DNA of 64,000 nt from Helicostylum pulchrum (GCA_025677825.1 JAIXMO010000088.1:1-64000), one strand, 5' to 3'; positions 34,934 to 46,447 are shown, counted from the stretch's first letter. Program-made: numbers and translations. The notes: generated from the letters alone by a model not told the origin.

Positions 34934-36399
34934 ATGAACCAACTTAATCATCAGTCCCGTCTTGCAGATCAATTGCTCACTGAATTGCTTGCTCTAAATA
35001 TTATCTTAAATCAAGACGATGTTACTACGGACTCTGAAGATACTACCACTGTGTTACAAAATTTAGCTACTCCAGTTAATAACCAACTTGATCAGCTAAG
35101 ACCAAACATTGGAGACATCAATAATATCGTCCAACAAATACGTACAGCTATCGCGCAAGAAAATCTCAATGTTGTACAGATTAATCATTTATATGATATG
35201 TTAAATCGTTCTGTTCATTAGTTTCGCCCTCAAACCACTAATATAGTACGATCGATCACTCAATTATTGCAACAAATACGGCAAATCAGAACATAATTTG
35301 AAAATGAAATAACAACAATTCGTGGCCGTCTTAACCAACAGCATAGCACTATTGTAAATATCATCATTGAATCTAGAGACACAGCATACCGAGTTTAATT
35401 TGGAAGATTAGTACTTCAAGCCCGTCTTAATTAATTACAAATAGAAGATTCGAATGAAGAAGAAAGGTTACTGCAAGCCCAATTAGGTGCACAGGTACGC
35501 ATCTTTATTCAAAATGAGCAAACACATTTAGAAGCTTTACGACAGTACGAAAACCAGCACCGACAAACAATTGAAAGTAATAAAGATATTCAGCGATGTC
35601 TACAAATAGATACCATCAAACGTCGACCGCAGCAAATTAAAGCTCGAAAGCCACATTATTTCAACACGCTGACAACTTTTGCTTGTAGTAGCAAATCCTG
35701 AAGGCAACCAGTTTCCCCCCAAAATAACGGATGCATATTTCTGGTCTCACGTTTAAATATCGAAAAGTGACAAACGATCTTAATCGACTAATACAAACAT
35801 GATAAGTTTACTTCTTTCTTATTTTTATTATTTTGTTAATATTCTTTGTAATAACGATTTAATCAATTCATCCAAAGAAATTTTGTTGATTTCGATATTT
35901 CAAGAAAAATTCCTCGAACTGAACAGTAACGCTTATAATATTCCAACACTGGATCGATTACATATCACCATCTATTCAAACTATGCAACAGCCATTGTAC
36001 AAAGTAAGAAATTTTAAATATTTTTTTCAATATATTTGTGTACTTATGGTTATTCTTTTTGAAGACGTAATCATATATTTATTAAACGCAAGACTCTGGG
36101 TGGTGCGTATCTTCAAAGGTTATTTTCTTCATCAGCAGTACCCACAGCAACAACAACGACAGCAACAAGAAGCAGAGCCACAACAGCAGCAACAGCCAAG
36201 ACTACGCAGATTACCTATCATGTCACTTGGTAAGATAATAAACTGAATAAGCATTGAAAGTCCTCTTGCACTAATTCTTATGCATTTGTTTATTAACTAA
36301 GAAAGCCGTTGATGGTATAATTAGCCCTAGGCCTTTTAATGAAATGGTACTTCGTCAAGAAAATGATGAAGAAGTTTCAGATGAAAAGGCTGTCAGGTA
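34934..36399 (+). pseudogene. Decayed coiled-coil/Gln-rich gene with in-frame stops
   Basis: A frame opens at 34934 and runs for 255 codons to 35701. It is interrupted by TAG at 35219 and TAA at 35294, 35396 and 35432, and closed by TGA at 35699. Sequence after each stop keeps the same composition (Gln, Asn, Leu, Ile; helical), for example FRPQTTNIVRSITQLLQQI and LQIEDSNEEERLLQAQ, so the frame was once continuous. All four early stops are one C-to-T step from CAA or CAG. Further exon-like pieces follow: up to a GTAAG donor at about 36003, a Gln-rich piece ending PRLRRLPIMSL before a GTAAG donor near 36231, and AVDGIISPRPFNEMVL to about 36399. No domain is recognised, and the exon joins after 35700 are uncertain. 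Confidence 0.5.
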
Positions 36400-36455
36400 A
36401 TAATTTGTTTCGTTCTAAATAAACATGTAATTCTTAACTTTGTTGTATTTATTAG

Positions 36456-36722
36456 ATAATCGAGTCAATTATCCGCTGAAACTGTGTCCCCAGTGTCCAA
36501 TGAATAATGAAAACATATTGGTAAGTCATACTTTCTTTCTCTCTATATATATACATATCTTTCGTTTAACGAGCTCTAACCAGCCAATATTAGTACTGGA
36601 ATAGAGATATTAATGCTTCCGCAAATATTAGAAGTATTATTGTAGAGTACATTATACAAGTCTTCAATCTCGATTCCAAACTTGCCCAGCTCGCAAGCGG
36701 TCAACAAGACCAAGGACTGTAG
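36456..36722 (+). pseudogene. Fanzor/TnpB-like C-terminal relic
   Basis: Two exon-like pieces, 36456-36520 and 36594-36722, are separated by a GTAAGT...TAG intron. The first reads NYPLKLCPQCPMNNENIL in one frame. It continues as YWNRDINASANIRSIIVEYI and ends at TAG 36720-36722. This matches the end of TnpB/Fanzor nucleases: the second half of the zinc ribbon (Lys-x-CPQC) followed by the third RuvC motif, W-N-R-D-x-N-A-x-x-N-I, whose Asp is catalytic. The first two RuvC acidic motifs, the DPG-type start and the Glu region, were not found upstream, where the frame is full of stops. It is therefore probably a 5'-truncated or decayed copy. Fanzor genes occur in fungi, but this assignment rests on one motif plus the Cys pair. 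Confidence 0.5.
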
Positions 36723-37383
36723 ATAAAGTCCATACGTCTTTTTGAACTTTGGTAACTCATTTTTTGAAGCATTAACAGTCACGATTAGCTAATATTTTTT
36801 GGGGTTCCAAAAGTAACTTCACCTTTGTAGCTATGATAACAAAAAGTGAAATGACAGATAATATACTGTACCTCGCATTTAAAAGCGTAAACCGTCCATA
36901 AAGTTAATTTTAAAACAATTTACCATATACTACAGTTGCATATACTACAGTTATTAAACTTTGAATGAAATAGGTTCTAAATACTTTATGATTTAACCAT
37001 ATTAAATGATAATGATACATATATAAAAAAACTTCCTACCTTTTTTTATAATGGTATGATGACAGTTGAGTAATGAATCGTTAAAGTCCCTGCAACTTGG
37101 AACAGGGTTATGCCTTTTCGATTGACCTATCTCTGGTCAATATTTTAATTTTCACATTGTTATAATGATTTCTGTACTTGTTATATTTCCTAATGTATCT
37201 CTTTTTTTCTTCTTCTTCATAAGTATTATATATGACGCTTAAATATATCATTACCCTTCTCTATTTGATATGCGTGGTAAACCAAAAAAAAAAAAAAGAA
37301 CCCACTTCTTCATATTTAGAACTCCACTTTTTTTTTGTTATTTTTTTTTTCGCTAGGTCTTTCTTTCAGTTAGTTGTAATAGT
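36723..37383. other. Upstream region of the exopolyphosphatase gene
   Basis: About 660 bp of AT-rich DNA with no gene. It holds a near-repeat of ACCATATACTACAGTT / GCATATACTACAGTT at about 36920-36955. Poly-T and poly-A tracts lie close to the next start codon. Confidence 0.35.
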
Positions 37384-37520
37384 ATGAAGAGTCTCAACCA
37401 ATATCTTGAATATGTTCATAAAGAACTCTCTAACCAAACAACACACAAAGTTATAGTATCTGGAAACGACTCTGCTGGTAATAAATACAGTTTAATAACT
37501 ACCACAAAAAAGTTACTAAG

Positions 37521-37551
<31 letters not shown>

Positions 37552-38587
37552 TCTCGACTCTATTATTTCATCGCTTATTTTTGCATACTTGAGCTATACA
37601 GAACAAAAAGACACAAATACTTTATTTATTCCTCTTGTAAAGGTTCCTAAAGCAGACTTGGAACTTCGACCTGAATTAAATTTTGTATTGAAACAAGTTG
37701 GTTTAGACTATAAGAAACTTATTACCATTGATGAAATTGATATTTCGCAACCAACACATATTGTATTAATTGATCACAATCAATTAACAGTACCATTTAA
37801 TACTGAAGCTTGGGAAAACCATGTAGTTGGTATTTTGGATCATCACGTTGATGAAAAACTTTACTTGAATGTACCTATTCGAGTTGTTGATATGGTCGGT
37901 TCTTGTGTCACGCTTGTATTAAAACACTTTGACGTTTCAGTGTCCGCTCCCTGGCTTACAGAAGATGTTGCTCGCTTGTCTATGGCGCCACTTTTAGTTG
38001 ACACAGTTAATTTAAAGTGGGAGTTGGGTAGAACAACAGAGTCAGATGTTCAAGTATTTAGCGTATTAAAAGAAAAAGTACAAAATATGGAATTCAATGC
38101 ATTTTTCAAATCAATCGAGAAAGTCAAGTCTGAAGTAGATACTATGGCAAATTATGATATTTTACGTAGAGATTATAAAGAATTTCCTAATGTAAATGGT
38201 TATAAAATTGGAACCAGTGCAGTTACATGGAATTTTCGTGCTTGGGCAGAAAGGGAAGATGGAACAGAGAGTATTTCAAAGGCTTCTATTGATTATGCTC
38301 ACGAAAGAGGCTTAGATATGGAAGTTATTTTTACAGCATTTGATTATGATAGAGAAGAAGTGAGAGGAGGTGATTATAGACGAGAATTGGCTGTGTTTGT
38401 CATTAATAAGGACTTGGAAAGAGTAAAGACAAGCTTAGAAAATAACAAAGATTTACAGTTAACGCATATTGAGTTTGATCATAGTAGTAACAGTAATGAA
38501 TACTATAATCAAGGAAACATCAAAATGTCACGTAAACAAGTTTGGCCTTTATTAAAAAAGTTGATAGAAACACATGATGATCTTTAA
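37384..38587 (+). CDS. PPX1: Cytosolic exopolyphosphatase, DHH family
   Basis: Exons 37384-37477 and 37551-38587 encode 376 residues, near the 397 of yeast Ppx1. It releases phosphate from the ends of polyphosphate chains. DHH-family metal sites are visible: GNDSADLDSI at residues 27-36, the LIDHNQL motif, and the ILDHHVDE signature. A later APLLVDTVNLK motif holds the next metal-binding Asp. The C-terminal DHHA2 domain follows, with the substrate-binding ending NIKMSRKQVWPLLKKL. The intron 37478-37550 splits the first motif and contains a poly-T run of about 29. The protein lacks a targeting peptide. A mitochondrial or inorganic pyrophosphatase of the same superfamily is less likely, given the Ppx1-type C-terminus. 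Confidence 0.92.
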
Positions 38588-38804
38588 AAACTCTTTTATT
38601 TACCAATCAATAAAATAAAGAAAAAAAGGAAGCATTCATGTAAACTTTAGCCAATCAAAATGAACTTGACAGTAAACGTGATATTTGTAGAGGTAATATT
38701 CTTTTTAATGTGTGTGTAAAATAGTCTTACAAGAAAGATTAAAAAAAGACCAGCTTTACTTTTTATTATTTCTCTCTTTTTTCATCCTCTTACAAATAGT
38801 TATT

Positions 38805-39938
38805 ATGGCTATTATTTCTTCAAAGATCTTTAAATTCAATTTTACTACTTGTAAAACAAAAAAATTCGCTGCCCCTGACAACCGTAATAATAATAATAAT
38901 ATTTGTTGTCATATAAATACATTACCAAAGGAGTTACTTGGTTGTATTTACCAACAACTGGAAACTACTGACTGTCAAGACTCTTTTTCCCTTGTTTGTA
39001 AATCATTCCATAGAATTGCCACTAATGCCCGCTCAAATGCTGCATGGATTGTCACGCGCTACGGTCCAAGATTTGCTATTTATTTTGCTATACTGTCATA
39101 CCCTTCCAAGTGTACTAATCAATTTATTCAATACTTGATCAATTTTGGTGCACAAGTTCCACGTTATTTAATTCAAGTATTAATTCAAGTATACGGTAAA
39201 CCTATTGATAATTTAGTCAAATTATCCGAAAACCGTAGAAGACGTTCTACTTTTAATACAGTTGATTTGGATCTATTTTTTTTAAAGGCAGTTCAACAAC
39301 TGTCGTTTGATGGGTACGCCTGTTTAATTAATGAAGGATTTAAAAAGTACGGGAAAATCGATATTCACAGTAACGACCTTGCCCTATTTTTATCTTTGGT
39401 TGATAATGTATTTGTTTCTAATGACCTTATCAGAAATCAAACGTTCTTTCCTGCTCCTTTAACAACAACAAATACAAACTATAAAAATGTGCTCAAGTTG
39501 GCTCAAGTATCTCCAAAACTATATGACTTAATTGCTCCCGTGTTTGATTTTGATCCCCTCGCCAGAAGTTCTCTTTGGGAAGCTATCTTGTTAATATTTT
39601 TTGATGAAGCATTTAGATCGACTGAACCAACACAAGAAAGACAGTCTCAATTTGACTATATTAGAACTAATATAATCACTCATAAAGGAAAGCATGTTCG
39701 CTTGGTAGGTCCCTTGACAGATCAACAAATTTTCTGTCAGGCCTTTGCCACCTTTTTCACAAAGTACCCTGTTGGTTACTGCCACGAGAAAACAATGAAC
39801 AAGTTATTACGCCTTTTAAAAGCTTATGTCCATCCAAACTTTAGTATAGATATCGCTTTAAAGCATATGGTTCAAGCTAGTATCGGCAGAAGTGATACTA
39901 TTGATTCCCTTGATAAATTCCTGAAAGAAAAGAACTGA
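38805..39938 (+). CDS. F-box protein
   Basis: A single exon encodes 377 residues from ATG 38805. The frame is open for about 31 codons upstream but has no other ATG there. After a basic, Asn-rich start, residues 38-70 form an F-box: INTLPKELLGCIYQQLETT then SFSLVCKSFHRIATNA. The rest is helical, without clear leucine-rich repeats, and ends SDTIDSLDKFLKEKN. It differs from the two larger F-box proteins in this window and may have another substrate-binding fold. An SCF adaptor role is inferred from the F-box alone. It lies downstream of PPX1 on the same strand, about 220 bp away. Confidence 0.78.
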   Translation: MAIISSKIFKFNFTTCKTKKFAAPDNRNNNNNICCHINTLPKELLGCIYQQLETTDCQDSFSLVCKSFHRIATNARSNAAWIVTRYGPRFAIYFAILSYPSKCTNQFIQYLINFGAQVPRYLIQVLIQVYGKPIDNLVKLSENRRRRSTFNTVDLDLFFLKAVQQLSFDGYACLINEGFKKYGKIDIHSNDLALFLSLVDNVFVSNDLIRNQTFFPAPLTTTNTNYKNVLKLAQVSPKLYDLIAPVFDFDPLARSSLWEAILLIFFDEAFRSTEPTQERQSQFDYIRTNIITHKGKHVRLVGPLTDQQIFCQAFATFFTKYPVGYCHEKTMNKLLRLLKAYVHPNFSIDIALKHMVQASIGRSDTIDSLDKFLKEKN

Positions 39939-40170
39939 TTTTTATGTGTATACCCTTCCCTTTATCCCTTTATCTTTTTCTCGCTTTATTTGTGTAATAA
40001 TATTTTGTAAATATGACAATAAACCCTAATATATAAAGTTATCTTAAACTGTTGTTGCTTTCAGTGGTAAATGCATACCTTGGAATTATTATTTACATGA
40101 CCCAATAATAAGTATATTTATTAAAAACTATATTTCTTTCAAGTTAGGATAAATATATGAACTAGTTTGT

Positions 40171-41213
40171 TTAAATCGATCGAATATCTAACTTTTCATC
40201 TGTATCTTCTTGCTCAATATCTTGTTTTTTTTTTCGTATTGTGGATTTTAACCAAGTGCCGAAAATAGTTTGATTTGGATGCATATGTTCTATTACATGA
40301 GGCAAGAATATGTTCTATGGCATGTAATACAATAATTATTTTGATCATTAGTGTTTGGTATCAAATCGAAACGATAGGTCGGTGCCATGCAATAAAACGC
40401 GGCCTTCTTGTATACCTTACATCACACACTGTACGATAGACTTTTTCGAATAAAAGTTGCTCGGTTCCGAATAACCGTTTGTTACAGTCATGCAATGAAA
40501 TTGAGCTAAATGCCGCAAATAAGATATCTTGGTACGATGTGCTTTCTGACAAACATCAAAATACAAATTTAAAATATCAACTTTTGGCGTACTGTTTTCT
40601 GGCCCGACTGGTTCTCTTGAGGGCACATGATTGTGACATACGATGGATACCGGCCAAGTGTCTATGGTAGTTTCTTTGACACTTGACCTTATAATCGCAT
40701 GAGATACAGTAATAGTTTCGATCATTGAAATCAGGTGTTTTCAACGGGCTTGGTTTTAGCCTTGGACAGGTAAGTGGAATACAAACATTATTTAGATTCG
40801 CCATATGATTGCGATACACATCGATTATTTTATAACTCTTATTACATATGTTACAACAAAAGGTTTTGAGGCCGATAATCGGCGTGTCTTTGGTTTTATG
40901 GGAATGTAGTTCGTGATCAAGATATAGCTCTCTTTTCAGAAAAGTGATATTACAGATACTACATTGTCTATTTATAATACCTGTCGATAGAGCTATATAT
41001 ACCTAGTGAGTATTAGGCCGTATAAAATATTCTCTCTATATAATTCTCGTTGCAGCACTTACTATTTTCATACTTGATTATTTCTAAAGGAGGCGGTTCA
41101 ATCTTCACAGGAGAATATAAAGCGCATTTCAAAGATTCTTTGCTGTCTTCTGTTTCTTGCTTAATATAGCCTCTAGTTTGTGGCCTGTATCGGTTCAAAT
41201 CACTATTAGGCAC
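40171..41213 (-). pseudogene. Degenerate C2H2 zinc-finger gene
   Basis: Exon 1 (41063-41213) encodes MPNSDLNRYRPQTRGY and an acidic leader with SPVKIEPPPLEI. The intron 40981-41062 has a strong GTAAGT donor. Exon 2 starts with fingers CSICNITFLKRELYLDHELH, FCCNICNKSYKIIDVYRNH and YYCISCDYKVKCQRNYHRH, but then meets TGA at 40577. The next finger continues in another frame (VCQKAHRTKISYLRHLAQFH) and has Phe where the first Cys should be. A fifth, SCNRTYASKSNYFRHLVKIH, follows a small internal duplication with stop codons near 40290-40310. A last acidic tail ends with TAA at 40171. The fragments fit one former multi-finger protein broken by frameshifts. A shortened three-finger product ending at 40577 could still be made. 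Confidence 0.6.
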
Positions 41214-43141
41214 GTTATGTTTAACATTTCGTTCTGTTTTTTTGACGCATATTATTAATGAAGGAAAGAAGAAAGTTTTTTTTTTCTCTTTCGTGTCAAA
41301 AGGACTTTTGTTATACTAGATCCAGTCACATGTAAAACGCATTAAGGAGAGAGTAAGATACCTATCAAAGTATAAATGTTTTATTAGTTTTTGACAAATG
41401 TAAAAGTTAAATGGTCGGATTTTCGTCTCGTAGATGAAATGCGTATAATACGTCAACTAGTGCGTATTACTGTAGCAATTTAAAATTAAACTAATTTTAA
41501 GTAATCGGAACAACTAAAGCCCTCTCCATGTTTTGTATACTTTTTCAGTCAAAGGACCATCGTTGTTTTCTAGAGCCAAATGGCTATAAAAGTTCAGTAT
41601 AGGCTCTTAAATCAAATAAACACGTCTAAAATTAGCTGAAGACTTTCTTCTTATTATCTCTTATAAGGTATTATGGTGTTAATTATTTGGGTGAAGAAAG
41701 GACACTCCAATTATTTTTCAAAAGCCTAGTCCATTGCAATACATAAACCTTCACCGAAATTCGGCATTGTTATCACCATCCGTTATAATATCAGAGCATT
41801 TACCTATCACAACACCAGTACGCTCGTAATTTTCTTTTTGGTTTCTATTTGTTGCCCTAATGTTTTTAGTTCGGTTACTTTGCTGCACCGATATTTTGTT
41901 TTGGTCTCTTTGTTGCCTGATTTATCTAAAAGAAATAACGGTAATGTCTTTGCCAAAGCATTTAACAAGTAATAATTCTACCGATTGAAACGAAGGCGAT
42001 CTTGATTCGAACATGTTGACGCCAAGAAACATTTGACTTTCTGCGAGAAAAGGAAGGTGTGGTTTTCGGGTGTAAAAAATGCGCTAATAGGATAATAGTG
42101 TATGCTTAAGGGCACTGTATGCTCCAGGTTGTTGTATAAAATAACTTGGATACACCTTCGCCTCTCTGCTATTGGATAGATCTACATTTTTAAAACTATA
42201 AATTCTTTTTTAGAGCGAAACCGAAAGATCTACCGCGGAAAAAAAGAATTACACAAGAATTAAGTTGGTGGTGTTTATATTTGTGGCGAATATGTACAAA
42301 AAAAGGGATTTGTTCTAGACAGATAAAATTACATTTTACAAAATATCTATAGTTCCACGAATAAATCCACCACATGGAACTTTAAATGATAACAAAAAAG
42401 ATAAAGGTGCAGAGGACATTAGGAATAATTTATATTGTTCAAATTGAAAAGTTTATGGGTTTGCTTTTTAATCCCACATAACAAAAACCTCAGCAGGATG
42501 GCGTATACATTTTTACCCTTTATATCAAAACAGTTATGAAGATAAAAAGGAGAAAGAACTTAACACTAAAAAAGGTCACGACACTCAAAAGAATCATCCA
42601 AGTTGTACCGTATTTTTTTTTTTCGTATCTGATTGTTTTTGTTTTCATCATATGGCTATCGAAGCGTTGTGTGGGAAACGTTTCTTTTCCTTTAGATGAA
42701 TACAATAGCGAACAAATAAAAATGTCCGGTTGGCTCTCCAAAGGTTTTTTTTTTGATCCGATCGACCGGAAAACCAAAATAAACTTGTCATAACACTGTG
42801 GGACATACTTTACCCTTTCTTCCAGCGAGGTAAAAAAAAAAGAGATATACCCTTCTCCTTTCTACACTTGCGAAGCGTTAATAAATCGATTGATTAAGGC
42901 CAAATCAGTTCTCCAAAATAAATAAATGTTCTAATGCAAATAACTTTACAGATTTGATCTGGTAACTGATTCAATCTGAGTCACTAAAGAGCCACAATAA
43001 AGTAGACAAGTTTAAGTCGGACCAATCCGATTGTCTCCGCTGGGAAAGAATTGAAAGAAAACGAAAATGTGTATTTATATGGCATTACCAACTCTAAAAA
43101 AAAAAGGTCCTTTCCTTCTCTTTACAATTATATAAAAAAAA
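41214..43141. other. Intergenic DNA, about 1.9 kb
   Basis: No gene is supported. An 85-codon frame at 42536-42793 has a hydrophobic middle but no family resemblance. The last 200 bp before 43142 should hold the MFS gene's promoter. TTATATAAAAAAA ends right at that start codon, so transcription probably begins upstream of it. Confidence 0.4.
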
Positions 43142-45310
43142 ATGAGCAAAGATATAGATCAGTACATGGATAGGATAGAAGAGAACAACTTGACAGTGAA
43201 TGCTAACACAATAACGACAGATATGGGCGGTAGATCGGATACTGCTTCTGTAGATCGCAGCACAATACTCGAAGAAGAAAAAACCAACGCAAAATCAAAT
43301 TGGCTTACTTACGTTTGGGGAGACATTTATGCTACCGACGACCCCAACCTATACTCTCAAAAGAAGAAGAATGTGATTATTTTGCTAGTGGCTTTAGGCG
43401 GACTCTGTGGTCCTTTAAGTTCAATGATGTACATGCCCGGTATTTTAGCTGTAGCAGAAGATTTAAATACAAGTATTTCATCTGTCAATGGTACCATCTC
43501 AGCATATGTTGTATTTATGGGTATATCCGTAAGTAGCGTGTGTCTCATAAAGTTTTTATTTTCGCTCAAATATATATATATATATATATATTAACAAAAT
43601 AACAATTTGTAGCCGTTATTTTGGGCTGCACTAAGTGATACATACGGCAGAAAAAGAATGTATATAGTTAGTGGTATTATCAATGTCATTAGTTCTATTA
43701 TTTGCGCGTTTTCGAGGAATATTGGTATGCTGGTTGTGTTCCGAGCAATACAGTCTTTTGGCGCCAATGCGGGGTTAACACTAGGTGCTGGTGTCATTGC
43801 TGATTGTATTGCTATGGAAGTCCGAGGAAAAGCTTACGGGTTCTTTTACATGTAAAGCTAAAATTACTTTTAATAAGAATAGCATAACTAACATAATATT
43901 TATACTGTAGGGGTCCTTTAGTAGGTCCTGTCATTGGTAAACTTTTTTTAGTTATTGTTACTTTTGGTATATCAACTAACACATTTTACTTTTCTTTCTT
44001 GGCGGGTTTCAGGTCCTACAATTGGAGGTAATAAAAAAAGAAAAAAACTATTAATTCGATTCCACAAAAGAAACTGACTTTTTTTTTGTTCTTGTGTTAC
44101 ACGTTAGGATTTTTGTGTGAATACCTGAATTGGCAATCTACATTTTATTTTACAGCAGTCATGGCGGGCATATTACTCATCATGTCAGCGGCATTTTTAC
44201 CAGAGACATTAAGGAAGAAACGAGTAGTGTTTGAAAAATCGATAGATAAAGAAGACAATGTAGTTGTGGTAGAAGATAAACCACCATCATTTTTAGATAC
44301 TTTAAAAGTAAGCTTTAAGCCCATGGTTGTGATGTTGTACGATCCCACAGTGAATCTTTTGACTGCATACAATACAGTTATTTTTGCATGTTTATATTTT
44401 TTGGTAGGTGAAAATAGCCGAATACTCGGAGATGAATACTTAGTTTTTATTTATTACCTAGAATCCTACAATTACAGATACGTTTAAACGTATTTATGGT
44501 TACACTGAATGGCAAGTAGGTCTTTGTTATCTTGCTATGGGAGCAGGGTTTATGATTGGTTCGGTATTGAGTGGTCAATACTCTGATTATGTACTTCGTA
44601 AATTATCCGAGCAAAAGGAACCTGGACATCAAATAGTATCTGAAATGAGACTACAAGCTGCTGTACCCTCGTTTTTCCTTATTCCTGCAGGATACTTAAT
44701 TTATGGCTGGACGACAGAGAAAGGAGTAGGCGTATACGCACCCCTTATTGGACTATTTCTTTGTAAGTATTTAGATAAATTATAGTGTAACTAAGTAGTA
44801 GATAGATGGAGGAGAGGGATGACTACGTACTAAAGATAAGATAATAATTTAGATGCACTTGGTCAAATGTGGGCATTTACCCCTACATCGGTTTATCTAG
44901 TAGATTCAAAACCAGGTATATAATATAAATTGTGCATCAATATTATTTATTTATAATTATTGTTATATTTAGGTTATTCGGCTACAGCAGTAGGTGTCAA
45001 TAGTTGTGTTCGCTGCCTTGTTGCAGCTATTACTACAGCGTTTTCAGCGGACGCAGTACATGCGGTTGGCACAGGTGTGTTATTTACAATTTTAGCAGCG
45101 ATTAACGTTTTAAATTGTGGATTTGTAATTGTGTGTTATCTTTACGGATATAAATGGCGACTTAAATTTGAAGAGAAACATATGCCAGAGTTGTATGAAA
45201 TCTCGATGAGAAAAACACAAGTTAAAAAAGTAGAATCATTATCAGAGAAAAAAGAAGATGGTATAGAAAGAATCCAAACGCAACACAGTGCGTGTTACAG
45301 CATCGCTTAG
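43142..45310 (+). CDS. MFS drug:H+ antiporter-like transporter
   Basis: Eight exons (43142-43528, 43613-43851, 43911-43936, 44013-44027, 44108-44403, 44462-44762, 44853-44915, 44973-45310) join in frame to 554 residues. The two small exons of 26 and 15 nt encode the GPLVGPVIGPTIGG region of the fifth membrane helix, the antiporter motif C typical of the DHA1 exporter group. Motif A is seen as ALSDTYGRKRMYIV between helices 2 and 3. About 70 polar residues precede the first helix (NVIILLVALGGLCGPLSSMM), and there is a central loop with an acidic patch. Such proteins export drugs, polyamines or metabolites across the plasma membrane by proton exchange. The substrate cannot be told from sequence. 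The C-terminal tail is charged. Confidence 0.92.
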
Positions 45311-45394
45311 TATCATGTGTATTATATTTAATCAGTACATACAATAAAAGGAATTTTACAAACAAATACATACTACATATATCAAATTTTATTA

Positions 45395-46064
45395 TTATTT
45401 AGTAACTGTTGACCAACCTTCTTCATCTATAATTACTTTAGGTTTAGCAATTTTATGAACACTATCACAATCTTGTAAAAGATTAGGTGAAGCATCTAAC
45501 AAGCTAAATATCTCATCAATACGTTCTTCAGTACACTCAGAATCCGGACTTGGATCTAAATAAAGAATTCTGGAAAACCCTTCCGGATATTCAGGTTTGG
45601 GAGGATGATAGTTTTTAACAAAGCGTTTTAATATATATGTACCGCTTGTACCAACAACGCCTGTTGGGTGCTCTGTTCGTACTTTGATACGTTGGTAACA
45701 TTCTTCTTGATTTGTTGTCAAAACAATACAGTCTACGGGTATCTTGTAATGCTGCGCCAATTCAATCCACGTCTTTCTTTGTTCTTTATCAAAGTTACAA
45801 CGATCCACAACAACAGATTGCTTTTTATCGAGAAATTTCTTTGCATACATTTCACATGCTTTTCTAGATTTCATGTCATCTTGGTTTATTCTTTGCCATT
45901 CCTTTTGTTGTTGTTGTTGTTGTTGTTAAAACCAGTCTTATTAGTATTGCTTTCTCAAGTAAATAAATAAAAACAAATACCTGTTTATATTTGACAAGTT
46001 GGTTTGAGATTGTACTTTTACCTGAGCCAGGTAAACCAACCAATACTAGCATACGATTTGACAT
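45395..46064 (-). CDS. P-loop kinase, polynucleotide-kinase-like
   Basis: Exons 45981-46064 and 45395-45901 encode 196 residues. The P-loop is at the start: VLVGLPGSGKSTISNQL (Walker A at about residues 9-16). Then come EWQRINQDDMKSRKACE and VVVDRCNFDKEQRKTWIEL, a pattern shared with the kinase half of polynucleotide kinase 3'-phosphatase and with the kinase-like part of some fungal aprataxins. A lid segment follows (CYQRIKVRTEHPT). No phosphatase or HIT domain is attached, so this is a stand-alone kinase. The likely reaction is ATP-dependent 5'-phosphorylation of a nucleic acid or nucleotide in repair or RNA processing; this is inference. It is divergently arranged with a bZIP gene. Confidence 0.82.
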
Positions 46065-46139
46065 GATAATAACAATAAAAAAGAGGACTATAAAAAAAAC
46101 AAAAAAAAAAGCGTGCTAAATTATTTTTAGCAGATCTGA

Positions 46140-46147
46140 TGACGTCA
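46140..46147. promoter_or_regulatory. Perfect CRE palindrome TGACGTCA
   Basis: The full 8-bp ATF/CREB site sits in the 383-bp divergent promoter. It lies 76 bp before the P-loop kinase start and about 300 bp before the bZIP gene start. Proteins with bZIP basic regions bind this palindrome, so the neighbouring bZIP factor could regulate itself and the kinase. The motif is seen; its use is inferred. Confidence 0.5.
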
Positions 46148-46447
46148 AGTTCGTAAGTGATATTTTTTTTTTAAAATAGTAGTGTTTGTATGCATGCACC
46201 TTTGTTAAGTAATGATTATTTACTTTTATTAAGGATGTATAGTTGTTTAAAAAAAGAAAGAGAGGTACGAGAACGTTTCAAAAGCGCAAGAAAGAGGGGG
46301 TGAAAAATAACATGTAAACTAATTTAAACTCCTACTTTTGGTTTCTGCTATAAAGCGTCGATTTATTTTTTAAAAAAGACCTTTTTTTTCTTTCTTTCTT
46401 TCTTTCTTCTATTACATACGACTGTAAAAATATATATAATAATAATA

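Noticed and set aside
34934..35701. Reassigned stop codons (TAA/TAG read as Gln)
   Set aside because: All intact genes in the window end at ordinary TAA, TAG or TGA and none reads through TAA/TAG, so decay is a simpler explanation.
42536..42793. 85-codon frame with one hydrophobic stretch
   Set aside because: Poly-T derived hydrophobic segment in AT-rich DNA; no family likeness.
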